Origin: Tenebrio molitor
Lineage: Eukaryota; Arthropoda; Insecta; Coleoptera; Tenebrionidae
DNA length: 64,000 bases
Assembly: GCF_963966145.1 (NCBI RefSeq)
Contig: NC_091048.1
Span: forward strand, 19,778,001 to 19,842,000
Reading direction: 5' to 3'
Positions 30,421 to 39,410 of the stretch are shown here, piece after piece; position 1 is the stretch's first letter; the number at the start of each line of letters is the position of its first letter. The notes beneath the pieces are model-generated. The model searched no databases. It had not been told where the DNA came from and saw nothing but the letters and a program-made list of their open reading frames with translations. A program made the position numbers and the translations under genes.

Positions 30421-30769
30421 TCATTTTTGTTTTAGATCAGAGTAGGCTATTTTAGTTTTTTTAAATGTTGGTATCGGGGCTATGTCAAAATAACAAAATC
30501 AAAATTGTTAGAACTGCCAGTGTCAAATTTGACAGAAGGTAAATTAGTTTTAAATTTGTGCAATATTTACATTTATCACTAAATACACACATTATTGAGT
30601 CCTCTAAACTATGTAGTTAATTGGAAAATGATAATGCTTGGCTACATGGTCATGAATTTTGACAAGAAAGTGTAACCTCAAATATTATACATGATGTATA
30701 TTGTCATTCAGCCAGTCTTACCATACAACTCGCCAAATTTCCATAGCCTACTGTTACGGGGGGAGGTCC
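30421..30769. other. No gene seen
   Basis: AT-rich DNA between the TIR-element end and the GC-rich hairpin arrays. No coding or RNA feature recognised. Confidence 0.4.
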
Positions 30770-30893
30770 TCGTCGCCGGGGCGGAGTGCCAAGGGGGCGG
30801 AGCGCCAAGGGGCGAAGCGCAAAGGGGGCGAAGCGCCAAGGGGGCGAAGCGCCAGGGGAGGAAGCTCCAAGGGGGGCGAAGCGCCACGGGACG
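30770..30893 (+). repeat. GC-rich array of about seven 16-base hairpin units
   Basis: Units resemble AAGGGGGCGAAGCGCC. Each contains a GGCG...CGCC stem. One unit instead reads GGAGGAAGCTCC, where C has become A on one arm and G has become T on the other, keeping the pairing. Frames through it are low-complexity Gly/Arg/Lys/Ala and I do not call them genes. Confidence 0.8.
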
Positions 30894-30959
30894 ATGGAAT
30901 CCTCTCGGGGCCACCGAGCGTCTAGGAGCGACGACGGTGGCGAGCTGGAGCGGTCAGAC

Positions 30960-31140
30960 GAGGGGTGGCTGGACGATGGTGCCAGCGTAGGGACCCCTTG
31001 TTGACGGCGGCTGGTATGAGGGGTGGCTGGTCGATTGTACCAGCACAGGGACCCCTCGGTTTGTCGAAGAAGACGATGTCAGGTTTTTTATGCGAAGCGA
31101 GAGGTGGTTGGACGATAGTGCCAACGCAGGGACCTCTCGG
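30960..31140 (+). repeat. Three related 40-base hairpin units with compensatory changes
   Basis: Units start at 30960, 31018 and 31099. Units 1 and 2 have outer arms GAGGGGT and ACCCCTT/C and inner arms GCTGG and CCAGC; unit 3 has GAGAGGT/ACCTCTC and GTTGG/CCAAC. The loop keeps CGATnGT and the 3' bulge keeps AGGG. The same bases in one frame encode RGGWxxVPxxGPL, and most differences are synonymous, so coding and structural explanations both fit. Confidence 0.75.
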
Positions 31141-31206
31141 TAATAAAAGCTCAAAATGGTTCAGAGTTTTTTATTACAGCCTCCTTCACGGTCTGATCCG
31201 GAGTGA

Positions 31207-31340
31207 ATTCACAAAGTTTCAGTTTCAGTTTCAAATACATTTATTCAGATTTTTGTGTAATTACATGTCATTATTAATATTGTGTTAAGTGTGAGATAGG
31301 GGTGGAGCTGCCGCTGAGGCTGATGGCCTTTTCAGCAGAA
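31207..31340 (-). repeat. Retroelement 3' end fragment with GAAACT tail
   Basis: On the minus strand it ends AATAAATGTATTT followed by GAAACT units. It is an inverted relative of 12898-13147, lacking that copy's middle part. Confidence 0.65.
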
Positions 31341-31454
31341 TAGAAAGAAGATAGAATTTAAATATAATAAAAAAAGATAAATAAAAAATATGAGTATAAA
31401 AATGAAACAATGGTGTTATGCAAAAAAAAAAAAAAGTTCTATGTTGAGTGACTC

Positions 31455-33166
31455 TATACAGGGTGTCCCAGAACTGGCTCCCCAGAGGAAACAGGCATGT
31501 GCCGACAACAAAAGAGACTCTAAATTGACTAAAATAAATTTTCTGCTAGCTCAAATTACCGAGTTATAAAGTTTTTAATTTCACCAATCCCGGAAGCTCG
31601 TCCTCAGGTATTACTATAAAATCCGATCAGTTGCTAAACAACAACAAAAAATCTCTGATATCGCACAAATCAATAAAATGTTTGGGCAACTGGAATTTTG
31701 ACGTTTTCCGATATAAAAATTCGTTGACGTTTATCTGTCATCAACATCAAGACTTGACAATTGCAAAATTCGAAATAAAACAATAAAAATGGCGATTCTA
31801 AAAAGAACCATTTATTTAAATAGGTAACAATGTTAAAGCAGATGTTCGAAATGACCACCATTCATTTGTATGCAGAATTGTGCTCTACGTAACAAACTTC
31901 TTGTGGTAGTGTTAGTTATCATTTCTTCAGTAACTGAAACAAAGCCTCCTGAATTCGAACTCTCAGATCAGCCTCTGAATTTATGGGCCGTCGATAAATG
32001 ATTCAGATCTGGAGACCTGGCAGGCCAATGATGCGGTCCTCCTCGACCGATCCAGCGCTGTGGATATTGGTTATCCAAAATTTCCCGAACGTTTCTGCTA
32101 ACATGTTGGAACCAGTCATTTATGCGATAAGCAAGAGGTACCAATTTCAAGTAAATCAGGTAGCTCCGTGCCAATGAACTGAGCATATCTTGCCCCCGTT
32201 AATCTTGCGGGGAATTCAAACGGTCCAATCTAGAGCCAGGGATTCGGAATTTTAACAAATGGAAGGATCCACCACGCTTATACTTGCCAAACGATCGCCC
32301 AATAGCCCAGTCCACAAATTAACAGAAAACCTATGTTGAAAACCTCTGGAAAATAATTCTCTTGGATTTTCCTCTGCCCAGATATGAAGGTTGTGATAAT
32401 TGGAACAACCTTACCGGCAAAATAGCGACTCATCAGAAAACAGTATCCGTGACAAGAAGTGTTGAGCATCGTTTAGGTTTATTAACCATAGATAAAACTC
32501 TCGCCTAATTGGATAATCCTCTGGCAGAAGATGTTGTACTCCTGTATAGTGGTACGGATGCCTCCTATTATCAGCTGGAACTCTCTGCACCGAACTCTTG
32601 GATAAACCGATCTCACGAGAAACTGTTCGAATACTCCGGGTGCCGTCTTCCTCAAAGATATTCAATCCTCGTGTTCGACAGTCCTTACATTTCTTGGAGC
32701 ACCCCCAACTTCTTCTTCGAACTGGCTGCATCTGACCCGTTTCTCGACCCCGAGCGATTAATTTCAGGATTGTTTTATGATCCGGATGACTTTGTCTTTG
32801 TGGAAATTGTTCACGGTACAACCTTACTGCTTCACGTGCATTGTTCCCACATCGCGCAAAAGTAAGAATCATATCTACGTACTCAGAGGAAGAATACATG
32901 TTAAATGATACACTTGAATTAAATATCGCAGTGAAATTTTATAACAAATGTCAAACTGACGTAAACAATAAACAATAATGTAGTGGACCAAATCTAATAG
33001 ACAGAATTATAGAGGTTTACGGATAAAAAGGAAACCTAGGCAACGCAAAGTTGCGATTATTCCACCTTAATGATGCTCCACTCTAATTGGTCAACTTCAG
33101 AATGTCTTTTCTCGGTTATCATTTGAGATAGGACTTTTTTTCTTCAAAATACACGTTAATATATTC
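31455..33166 (-). mobile_element. Mariner/Tc1-type element, DUF4817 family, copy 2 (right end lost)
   Basis: The left TIR is intact at 31455-31487 (TATACAGGGTGTCCCAGAAC and on to CCAGAG). Sequence follows copy 1 closely to 33166, where a jockey-like fragment replaces the last 45 or so bases including the right TIR. Confidence 0.8.
31920..32899 (-). pseudogene. DUF4817/mariner transposase, broken (copy 2)
   Basis: The same transposase as at 1065-2108. From ATG 32899 it starts MYSSSEYVDM and shows the helix-turn-helix segment, a frameshift at the position of MQPVRRRSWG, then ILFSDES. Further pieces lie in other frames at 32278-32469 and 31968-32186; the latter has PARSPDLN. Small deletions relative to copy 1 occur in the C-terminal half, near 32010 and 32100. 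It cannot produce enzyme. The + frame at 32509-32865 is its antisense shadow. Confidence 0.85.
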
Positions 33167-34021
33167 GTCTGAAGTGTTCGCGGGTGTTGTGCGTGTGAGT
33201 GTTCTCGTTATTTCGCGTCGATACTTGTCCCAGTCGGCGTTTTTATATTTATAAATTTGGATGAATTCCGGGGGGGGGGGAGGTGGGGCCCTCAAAGAAG
33301 AGTTTCGCGACAAGGGGTTCGTGGTCGGATGTAACGGTGGTGCCTATGAAAGATTCTGAGTCTACGTGCGCGGTATTCTTTCGGTGATTACGATGTGATC
33401 GACTATCGATTGCGCGTCCACGTTGCCAAGACTAATAAACGTTGCCGAGCGGTTCTCGAGACGGTAAATTGGGAGATCGCTAATAAATTCGGAAAATTTA
33501 CGGCCGTTCGCGTTGGTGCTTCTATCGCCAAAGTCGGTGTGTCTCGCGTTGAAATCCCCTAGTATTATACAGTAACGAAGGCTGGAGGCGTATTGAAAAA
33601 GTTCCGGTGAAATTGGTTCTAAGGGGGGGTTATAATACGAAATTATTGTAATCGTTTTGTTATTGAGTTGCGCGTCCGCGGCGACCGCTTCTAGGTCCGA
33701 GAGGTGGGGTGGAAGGTCGTGTTTTATACTGTTTATATTTGAATCGATGAGAAGGGCTACTCCGCGGTAAAAGTTGTTGAATCTAGATGGTCTGCTGTAA
33801 GAGCTGAAGTTGGGAACGTGAATCGGATTTTGCGTGTGTGTTTCGGTAATTGAAAGTATTTTAATTTGGTCCGACGCGATAAAGGCTTTGAGTGCGTTAA
33901 ATTTAGTTTTGATGCCATCAACGTTCACGGTGGCTATGTTTATGTTGTTAGAAGGGGGGTGGGGAGTGGGGTTGGGGCGGCCCCCGGAGGCGGCGGCAGT
34001 ACTGGGAGGTGTACTGTACAT
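33167..34021 (-). pseudogene. Jockey-like LINE endonuclease region, 3'-truncated
   Basis: This is the start of ORF2 of a non-LTR retrotransposon. From about 34021 it reads an APE-type endonuclease: NINIATVNVDGIKTKFNALK, SITETHTQ, RGVALLID, CIILGDFNARHTDFG and, after a frameshift, SDHEPL. These are the catalytic Asn, Glu, Asp and His blocks. It ends at 33167 just after KNADWDKYRREI, with no reverse transcriptase. Loss of the 3' side is unusual for a LINE, which normally loses its 5' side, so a later deletion or rearrangement at the mariner boundary is likely. Confidence 0.8.
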
Positions 34022-34065
34022 AAACGAGGGAAAGTTAGGACGGACGAGCGTGGGGGCGTCGGCGA

Positions 34066-35059
34066 CTACTCGAAAGTGAAATAGATGCGCTGACCGGTGT
34101 GGCTGATTCGCGTTTTAGTGCGAAGTATTTGACGCGACGCGAGTTCAACCAATTCGTGGATTTTGGGGCGCTGCAGGGGGAAAAGATCGTATAAGATTTT
34201 TGTAACAAAAACGACGGTCTGTTTGGTATTGATTTTAAATTCCGCGGATTCATCGACGAGGACTTCGGGGTCGGCAAATTCGGCGGGGGGGTTGATAATG
34301 TACGTGGGGGCTATTGGGGTCTCGTCGGTGATGGGCGTGTCTTTGAATTTGGGGCACTTGCGTGACCAGGCGGCGTGAGCGCCTCCGCAGAGGAGACACT
34401 TAGGGGTCGCGGCCTCGCAGTTGTTGGGGGCGTGAGTTTCGGGGCATTTGGGGCACGCGGGTTTGTTTGTACAAGCGGTCGCGGGGTGTCCGAGTTGGTA
34501 GCACTTGGTGCATTGAAGGGGGGTGGGTTCCGGGGGCTTCGATGGCTCGCACTGATGGTGGTTGCCGAACAGGTTTATACCGTTGTTCAGTAGAAAGTCT
34601 ACTGTCACGGTGTCTTCGGTGATTACTCGAATTAATTTCGTGAATTTATTTGTCTGACGCGATTTGATTCTCCAGAGCCTGACGAACGGAAGCTCCAGAG
34701 ACGCGAGGGTTTGGCTTATGTCATTCTCGTCGATGTCGTGCTCGACCTGAGTGATGACGACCGAGAATTGGGGTTTCTTGCGGGGGTTGTCCGGGTTGGG
34801 GTTAGTCGCGGTTTTTTTGATTGATGGGGGCACACGTTATGTTCTTTGATCCGGTGGCTGAGTTTAGTTGGGCCGTGAATTTTTCGTCAACTGGCAGAGA
34901 AGTTATAAGGAGCGCGGTACGGTTCCAGTTGACTATTAGTTTTTGAATGTTTCGGGTGACGAGGTGAGTAGTTAAGAGGTTGTAGAATTTTTTTTGTGAC
35001 GCGAATTCTTCCGGAATGTTTTTTATAGTATATTTGTAAAGAGTGTCTGCAATATTCAA
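34066..35059 (-). pseudogene. Jockey-like LINE ORF1 (Gag-like), frameshifted
   Basis: Two overlapping minus frames (35059-34802 and 34833-34066) together give an ORF1 protein. The front carries a NWNRTALLITSLP segment, and the back carries a PRE_C2HC-like region (VVITQVEHDIDENDI, RVITEDTVTVDFLLNNGINL) followed by cysteine knuckles CTKCYQLGHPATAC, CPKCPETHAPNNC and CLLCGGAHAAWSRKC. Proteins of this type coat LINE RNA. One frameshift near 34820 breaks it. It lies directly before the endonuclease of the same element. Confidence 0.8.
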
Positions 35060-35096
35060 CTATCCCACCTCCACCCGGCGGCACGGCAATTTTGCC
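35060..35096 (+). repeat. 37-base shared piece at a retroelement junction
   Basis: It matches 12976-13012 with one difference (CTATC, then T or C, then CACCTCCACCCGGCGG and onward). It lies exactly between the jockey-like ORF1 start and the R4-like RT tail. Confidence 0.75.
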
Positions 35097-35474
35097 AATT
35101 TGATTGCGTTGTAGAATTTCTAAATTTGAAAAACCCCTACCACCATTTTCGCGTGGTAAATTAAATATTTCAATAGCAGATTTGGGGTGATGTTTACAAA
35201 ATTTTGTAAAGAGAACTCTAGTTTGAATATTTATATTCCGTAAATTAGTTTTGGACCATTTTATAACACCAAAAGAATAGGTCAACAATGGAACAGCATA
35301 TGTATTAACTGCTTTAATTAAATTATTACCGTTTAATTTTGATTTTAAAATAAAATAAAATTGTTTTTCTAAATTTTCTTTTATAATTGAATGTTGAATA
35401 TGATTTGATTGATTAATACCTAAATATTTATAAAATTTTCCTTTATTTAAATTTTTAATTATTTCTCCTTTAGT
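35097..35474 (-). pseudogene. R4-like retroelement ORF, C-terminal RT part
   Basis: The minus frame from 35288 reads LTYSFGVIKWSKTNLRNIN, KHHPKSAIEIFNLPRENGGRGF and NLEILQRNQIGKI. These blocks follow the RT core in R4/R2-group retroelements. Upstream bases to 35474 carry a KFYKYLGI block in frame. The RT core of the same element continues at 36304-37256 on the other side of the mariner insertion. The endonuclease end is missing and replaced by the 37-base piece and jockey-like DNA. Confidence 0.7.
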
Positions 35475-36303
35475 TATACCGGGTGTATTATGAAAAACCT
35501 TTGGTGCTATAACTTCCTTATTTTTTATCCGATTTTAATAAATGATATGTCAAACAAAATCGTTTTAAATGGGCTACAATTTGAATTGATCCAATATTTG
35601 TTCTTGAGTTCTGTTTTTGACAAATGATAGTCAACCTTTTTTTTTCAAATGGTACTATTAACTTTTTTTGCTCAGTTTTATAGAGATTTTTATTTTAAAT
35701 ATGAAAATGTAAACAACCATGCTCATGCATAGAAGCAAAAAGAAGAAATTAAAAAACGATTAAACAGTAATAAAAATGCATTCTAATTTTGCAAAGTGAC
35801 TAAGACAGCTATGGACATTCAAGACAATGTCTATTTGACTCCGGCCAATAACAGAGATGATTTAATAAAAAGAATCGTAGCAGTATGTGAACAAATACCA
35901 CCAGAATTTTTATTAAACGCCGCAATGGGCGTCAGTGGAAGGTGTCGAATGTGTCTTAGAGAGAATGGAAGTAATTTCAAACATTTGCTATAGTAAAGTT
36001 ATGGTTACTTGATTTTTGGAAATTCTATTTTTTTTATTAAAAACAAATTTTTGATTTTTTATTTTAATGTTTATGTATTCAGAAGATAAACATCTATCAG
36101 AATAAAGATAAAAAAATATACAGTGCAACTTAAAAAAACAAAGTTAGCTGCGGTCTGTCAAAAAATATAATGTTAAAAAAAAATCATAACATGTCGGTCT
36201 ATAGTGTTTCTAAAACGATTTTGTTTGACGTATCATTTGTTAAAATCGGATAAAAAATAAGGAAGTTATAGCACCAAAGGTTTTTCATAATACACCCGGT
36301 ATA
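35475..36303 (+). mobile_element. Mariner-type element with 93-base inverted repeats
   Basis: Left TIR 35475-35567 and right TIR 36211-36303 are inverted copies with only two or three differences, both ending TATACCGGGTG. TA occurs at each edge, the normal target duplication. The element cuts an R4-like RT gene, and its age is suggested by near-identical TIRs but a ruined transposase. Confidence 0.88.
35796..35993 (+). pseudogene. Mariner transposase C-terminus
   Basis: The 65-residue frame contains DIQDNVYLTPANNRDDLIK, then a CRMCLRENGSNFKHLL end typical of the last exon-less stretch of this transposase group. It is the counterpart of the tail at 15318-15533. The rest of the transposase is deleted, so the element is non-autonomous. 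Confidence 0.75.
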
Positions 36304-37256
36304 TTCTTAATTTTCGTAATGACCGCGACATATTGATTGCGTTTTACACTTATCAATACCAAAACTCATGCCAATATCATTTGAGAAATTTTCAGTTATT
36401 GTTAGTAAAGATAAAATGTGATTCTTTTTAGATGCATAAAGTTTTATGTCATCCATATAAAGAAGGTGATTTAATTTGGATAGTGTGGTATTATTAAGTC
36501 TAATATTGAAACCATATCCAGTGCTATTTAATAGATTTGTCAAAGGATTAATGGCTAGACAAAACCATAAAGGACTTAAAGAATCTCCTTGATAAATTCC
36601 CCGTTTAATTTGAATAGGCTCGGATTTTAATTTAGTATTGTTTATTGGTAAATTTAAAGTAGTTCTCCAAAATGTCATAACATGGGATAAAAAGTTAATC
36701 AAATCCAAATTAATTTTATAAATTTTAAAAATTGAATGTGGTACTGAATCATAGGCTTTGGCTACCTGAGTTGATTGGCTTCGGACTCTATTCGACCATC
36801 TCTCGGACTCTACTCGGACATCATTATGAAGGATTAGAAATTTTGGGACTCTACTCGGACTCTCCGTTTTTGTAGTCTATGAATGCGGTATAAATATTTC
36901 TATTATTTTTTCTAGCTTGTTCCATTATTACCGTATCTATTATGACTATGAGTTGTTCTTTACAACCAAAACACTCCTTAACACAACCTTTTTGTTCTTC
37001 ATTAAGTATATTTAATTTTTGACAATGGTCGTAAATTATTACTTTAATGCAAGATGTCATAATTTTATAAATTGTAGGCAGACATGTGATTGGGCTATAT
37101 TTTGATGGATTTTTAGTATCGGAATCTTTTGGTTTCAGATATGTTATACCATGGGCCAAAAACTCTGGAAATGTGTTAGGTTCCCTAATAAATCCGTTAA
37201 AGTGGTCAAGTAAGCATTTATGAATACAAGTAAATTTTTTTAACCAAAAGTTATGA
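36304..37256 (-). pseudogene. R4-like retroelement RT core
   Basis: The minus strand reads GITYLKPKDSDTKNPSKYSP and ITCLPTIYKIMTSCI, then EEQKGC and TAFIDYKN (37256-36851). After a foreign patch it reads IKRGIYQGDSLSPLWFCLAI, LLYMDDIKLYA and FGIDKCKT (36708-36307). These are RT blocks 0 to 6, with YMDD catalytic residues. The KN and KAYDSVP parts that should join are separated by about 110 bases of CTCGGAC-rich DNA. A one-base loss beside the mariner insertion also shifts the frame. It is inactive. Confidence 0.75.
36770..36868. repeat. CTCGGACTCTACTCGGAC-rich patch inside the R4-like RT
   Basis: The motif CGGACTCTA/CTCGGAC recurs four or five times around a GAAGGATTAGAAATTTTGGG core. It interrupts RT coding and is unlike the flanks; similar words occur in the tandem repeat at 12835-12897. 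Nature unknown. Confidence 0.5.
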
Positions 37257-37406
37257 AATTGGTCGTGTGCACCGAAACTGCCGTCATGGTCATGATCGTT
37301 CACCGAAACTGCCGTCAAGGTTATACTGACCCTATCAAGGGTTCTTTAATCCTAAGGTTCGTAATCCCTTCAATCAGGTAAAGGCACGGGGTAAAGGCCG
37401 CTGTGG

Positions 37407-37683
37407 TATAGTGGTTGTATCTTCCTAAGGAATTCTGACTTAAGTCCTATATAAACTGAACAAAGACCCTACTTAAAGAAATTTATTGTCATATTGTGCC
37501 TGCCAATCGCTAGACGGTCTCCGACAAATATTTTGAGTACTACCCCAGGTAATTCTTTTCTCGGAGACCGCCTAGTGATTGACAGGTACAATATCACAGT
37601 AAATTTCTTTAAGTAGGGTTTTTGTTCGGTTTATTTATGACTTATGTCAGAATTCCTTAGGAAGATACAAGCACTATAGTAAG
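37407..37683. mobile_element. Foldback element with about 120-base arms
   Basis: The left arm 37407-37524 and right arm about 37560-37683 are inverted copies at roughly 85 percent identity, sharing TTGTATCTTCCTAAGGAATT and CCCTACTTAAAGAAATTTA. The spacer is only about 35 bases. No coding content. Confidence 0.8.
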
Positions 37684-37956
37684 TATTGGGTGATTCAAAA
37701 TGATTGCGGCCAAGTATGGCAACTATGTACGAACATTTATGTGGCAACTGTGTGGGTAGAGTTGACATTTCCTTGACAGTTCATAGTCGCGCAATTTTGT
37801 AAGTTGTCAAATCAATGTGTAATGGAATTGAAAAAATCAAATGCACGCTTATGAAATGTCATACAAATGTCAACTCTACCCCATTTACACAGTTGCCACA
37901 TAAATTTTCGTACATAGTTGCCATACTTGGCCACAATCATTTTGAATCACCCAATA
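37684..37956. mobile_element. MITE with about 87-base TIRs, abutting the foldback
   Basis: Inverted arms begin TATTGGGTGATTCAAAATGA and include GTATGGCAACTATGTACG and GTAGAGTTGACATTT. The element starts where the preceding foldback stops. No open frame. Confidence 0.82.
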
Positions 37957-38013
37957 CGTAATTAGCACTTTTCTGGAAATTGACTTTATCTCTAAAATGT
38001 AGGTGGGTATATA

Positions 38014-38776
38014 TAGTAAATTCAAAAAACTCCTGGACTGTCAAAATTAAATTTTAAATAAAATGCTTGTTTTGACTGTACTTGGGTATAAAAATTATTC
38101 GCTAGAGTGTAGCGACGTCAAAATCTAGTTACAAAATATATTTAGGTTATGTTTTCCTTTTTAATCATTGAACTAAAAATATTTGGAACATTTGAAACGA
38201 AATGCAGCAACTTAAAGAACTGGAGCAATTTAATCAAGTTTATAAAAAACACAAAGAAAAACAGAAGGTGACACAGGACAAACGGAAAACCGGTAAAAAC
38301 TAAACAATAACTAAAATTGAAAATCGCTTCCCATACCTGTCTGAGTCAGATTCCCGGATTCCGCTAAGGATATATTGGGTGCAACATCTTTAATACCCGC
38401 ATAGTTAACCAATCAGTTTTAATTAGGTTTTCATTTTCACAAATACAAGATGCTGTTTCTCCACAGTTGGGTTAAAATCAGAAACGTTTTTTGTTGAAAG
38501 TATGGCTTTATAATATAATAATTTGTTACGGCCCTCTTCTCTCGCGCCAATAGAACCACCATAGTTCGTTTTCAACTTTCCATTTTAACCTTTTTACAAA
38601 ATGCACTTAAATAATTTGCAATTTATTTGACAATGTCAATTTAAACAAATGAATAGTTTGAAAAATCAAAAAATCATAGATACCGACCGGGCAATATGAA
38701 AATAACTAGTGATTTAACCAACCTAACAACTGCAATTTTGATTTTGACAGTCCAGATGTTTTTTGAATGGACTTTA
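38014..38776. mobile_element. Non-autonomous TIR element of about 760 bases
   Basis: The left end has TTCAAAAAACTCCTGGACTG and the right end the inverse of TTCAAAAAACATCTGGACTG; similarity runs about 40 bases. The outermost right bases TAAAGTCCATTC resemble the ends of the element at 16597-30417. A 33-codon frame near 38200 has no recognisable product. Confidence 0.65.
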
Positions 38777-38900
38777 GGTATTTTAGTTAGTTTTATTTTA
38801 ACTTTCGTTGTAGCAACACCTCAACATGAAATTAATGTGTATGTTTAGTGAACGAGGCAATCCCTTAGTTATTTTTGACAATTACAAAATTACAAAAAAA

Positions 38901-39036
38901 GTTGTATTCAACTCGTTCGTGTGTAAATTTGGTTTTTTGGCACTCGTAGCCCTTTAAAACGCTCGTTTCACTTGCGTTTTAAACTGACCCATTCATTCCA
39001 AAATAAGCCCAATTTACACAGGAATTCGTTAAATAA
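38901..39036. repeat. Long imperfect palindrome without an associated gene
   Basis: Outer arms include TCGTGTGTAAATTTGG and its partner CCCAATTTACACAGGA. The inner hairpin is TTTAAAACGC and GCGTTTTAAA, perfect ten-base arms. It begins GTTGTATTCAACTCG and ends AAATAAACTAC, as does the palindrome at 46884-46995. Confidence 0.75.
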
Positions 39037-39410
39037 ACTACATACTAATTTTATATGTGTGTATGTATATTTGGTACCTATACAGGTTTTCAAAGTAATC
39101 CGATTTTTATACATTTCCACTAACTTAATATAATATATAATAACTAAAAAACTAATCTAAGTAAATAACTAAAACAGTGATTCAAAATCAATAACCAATT
39201 AACAAATTAGCAATTATCCCTCCCCACATATTGTCCTTCTTCTCCACTCAACATTCTTCATCCATTCGATCCCTCTTCCATCCTCATTCAACATTTCTTC
39301 TCTACTTTCATCTCTCTCTCTCTCAATTCTACGCATTCATTCAACAAATGTTCTATCGTCTCCTTTTTTTCTCCACACATCCTGCACACTCTAATCCTAT
39401 CCTTCAATAT

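Noticed and set aside
30691..31004. Overlapping Gly/Arg-rich frames as a protein gene
   Set aside because: They reflect the short GC-rich repeat array; frames change between units and no start or domain is convincing. The repeated peptide possibility is kept as a finding only.
30960..31140. Hammerhead or twister ribozymes
   Set aside because: I looked for the conserved hammerhead CTGATGA and GAAA core and saw none, and the bulge and loop pattern does not fit twister.
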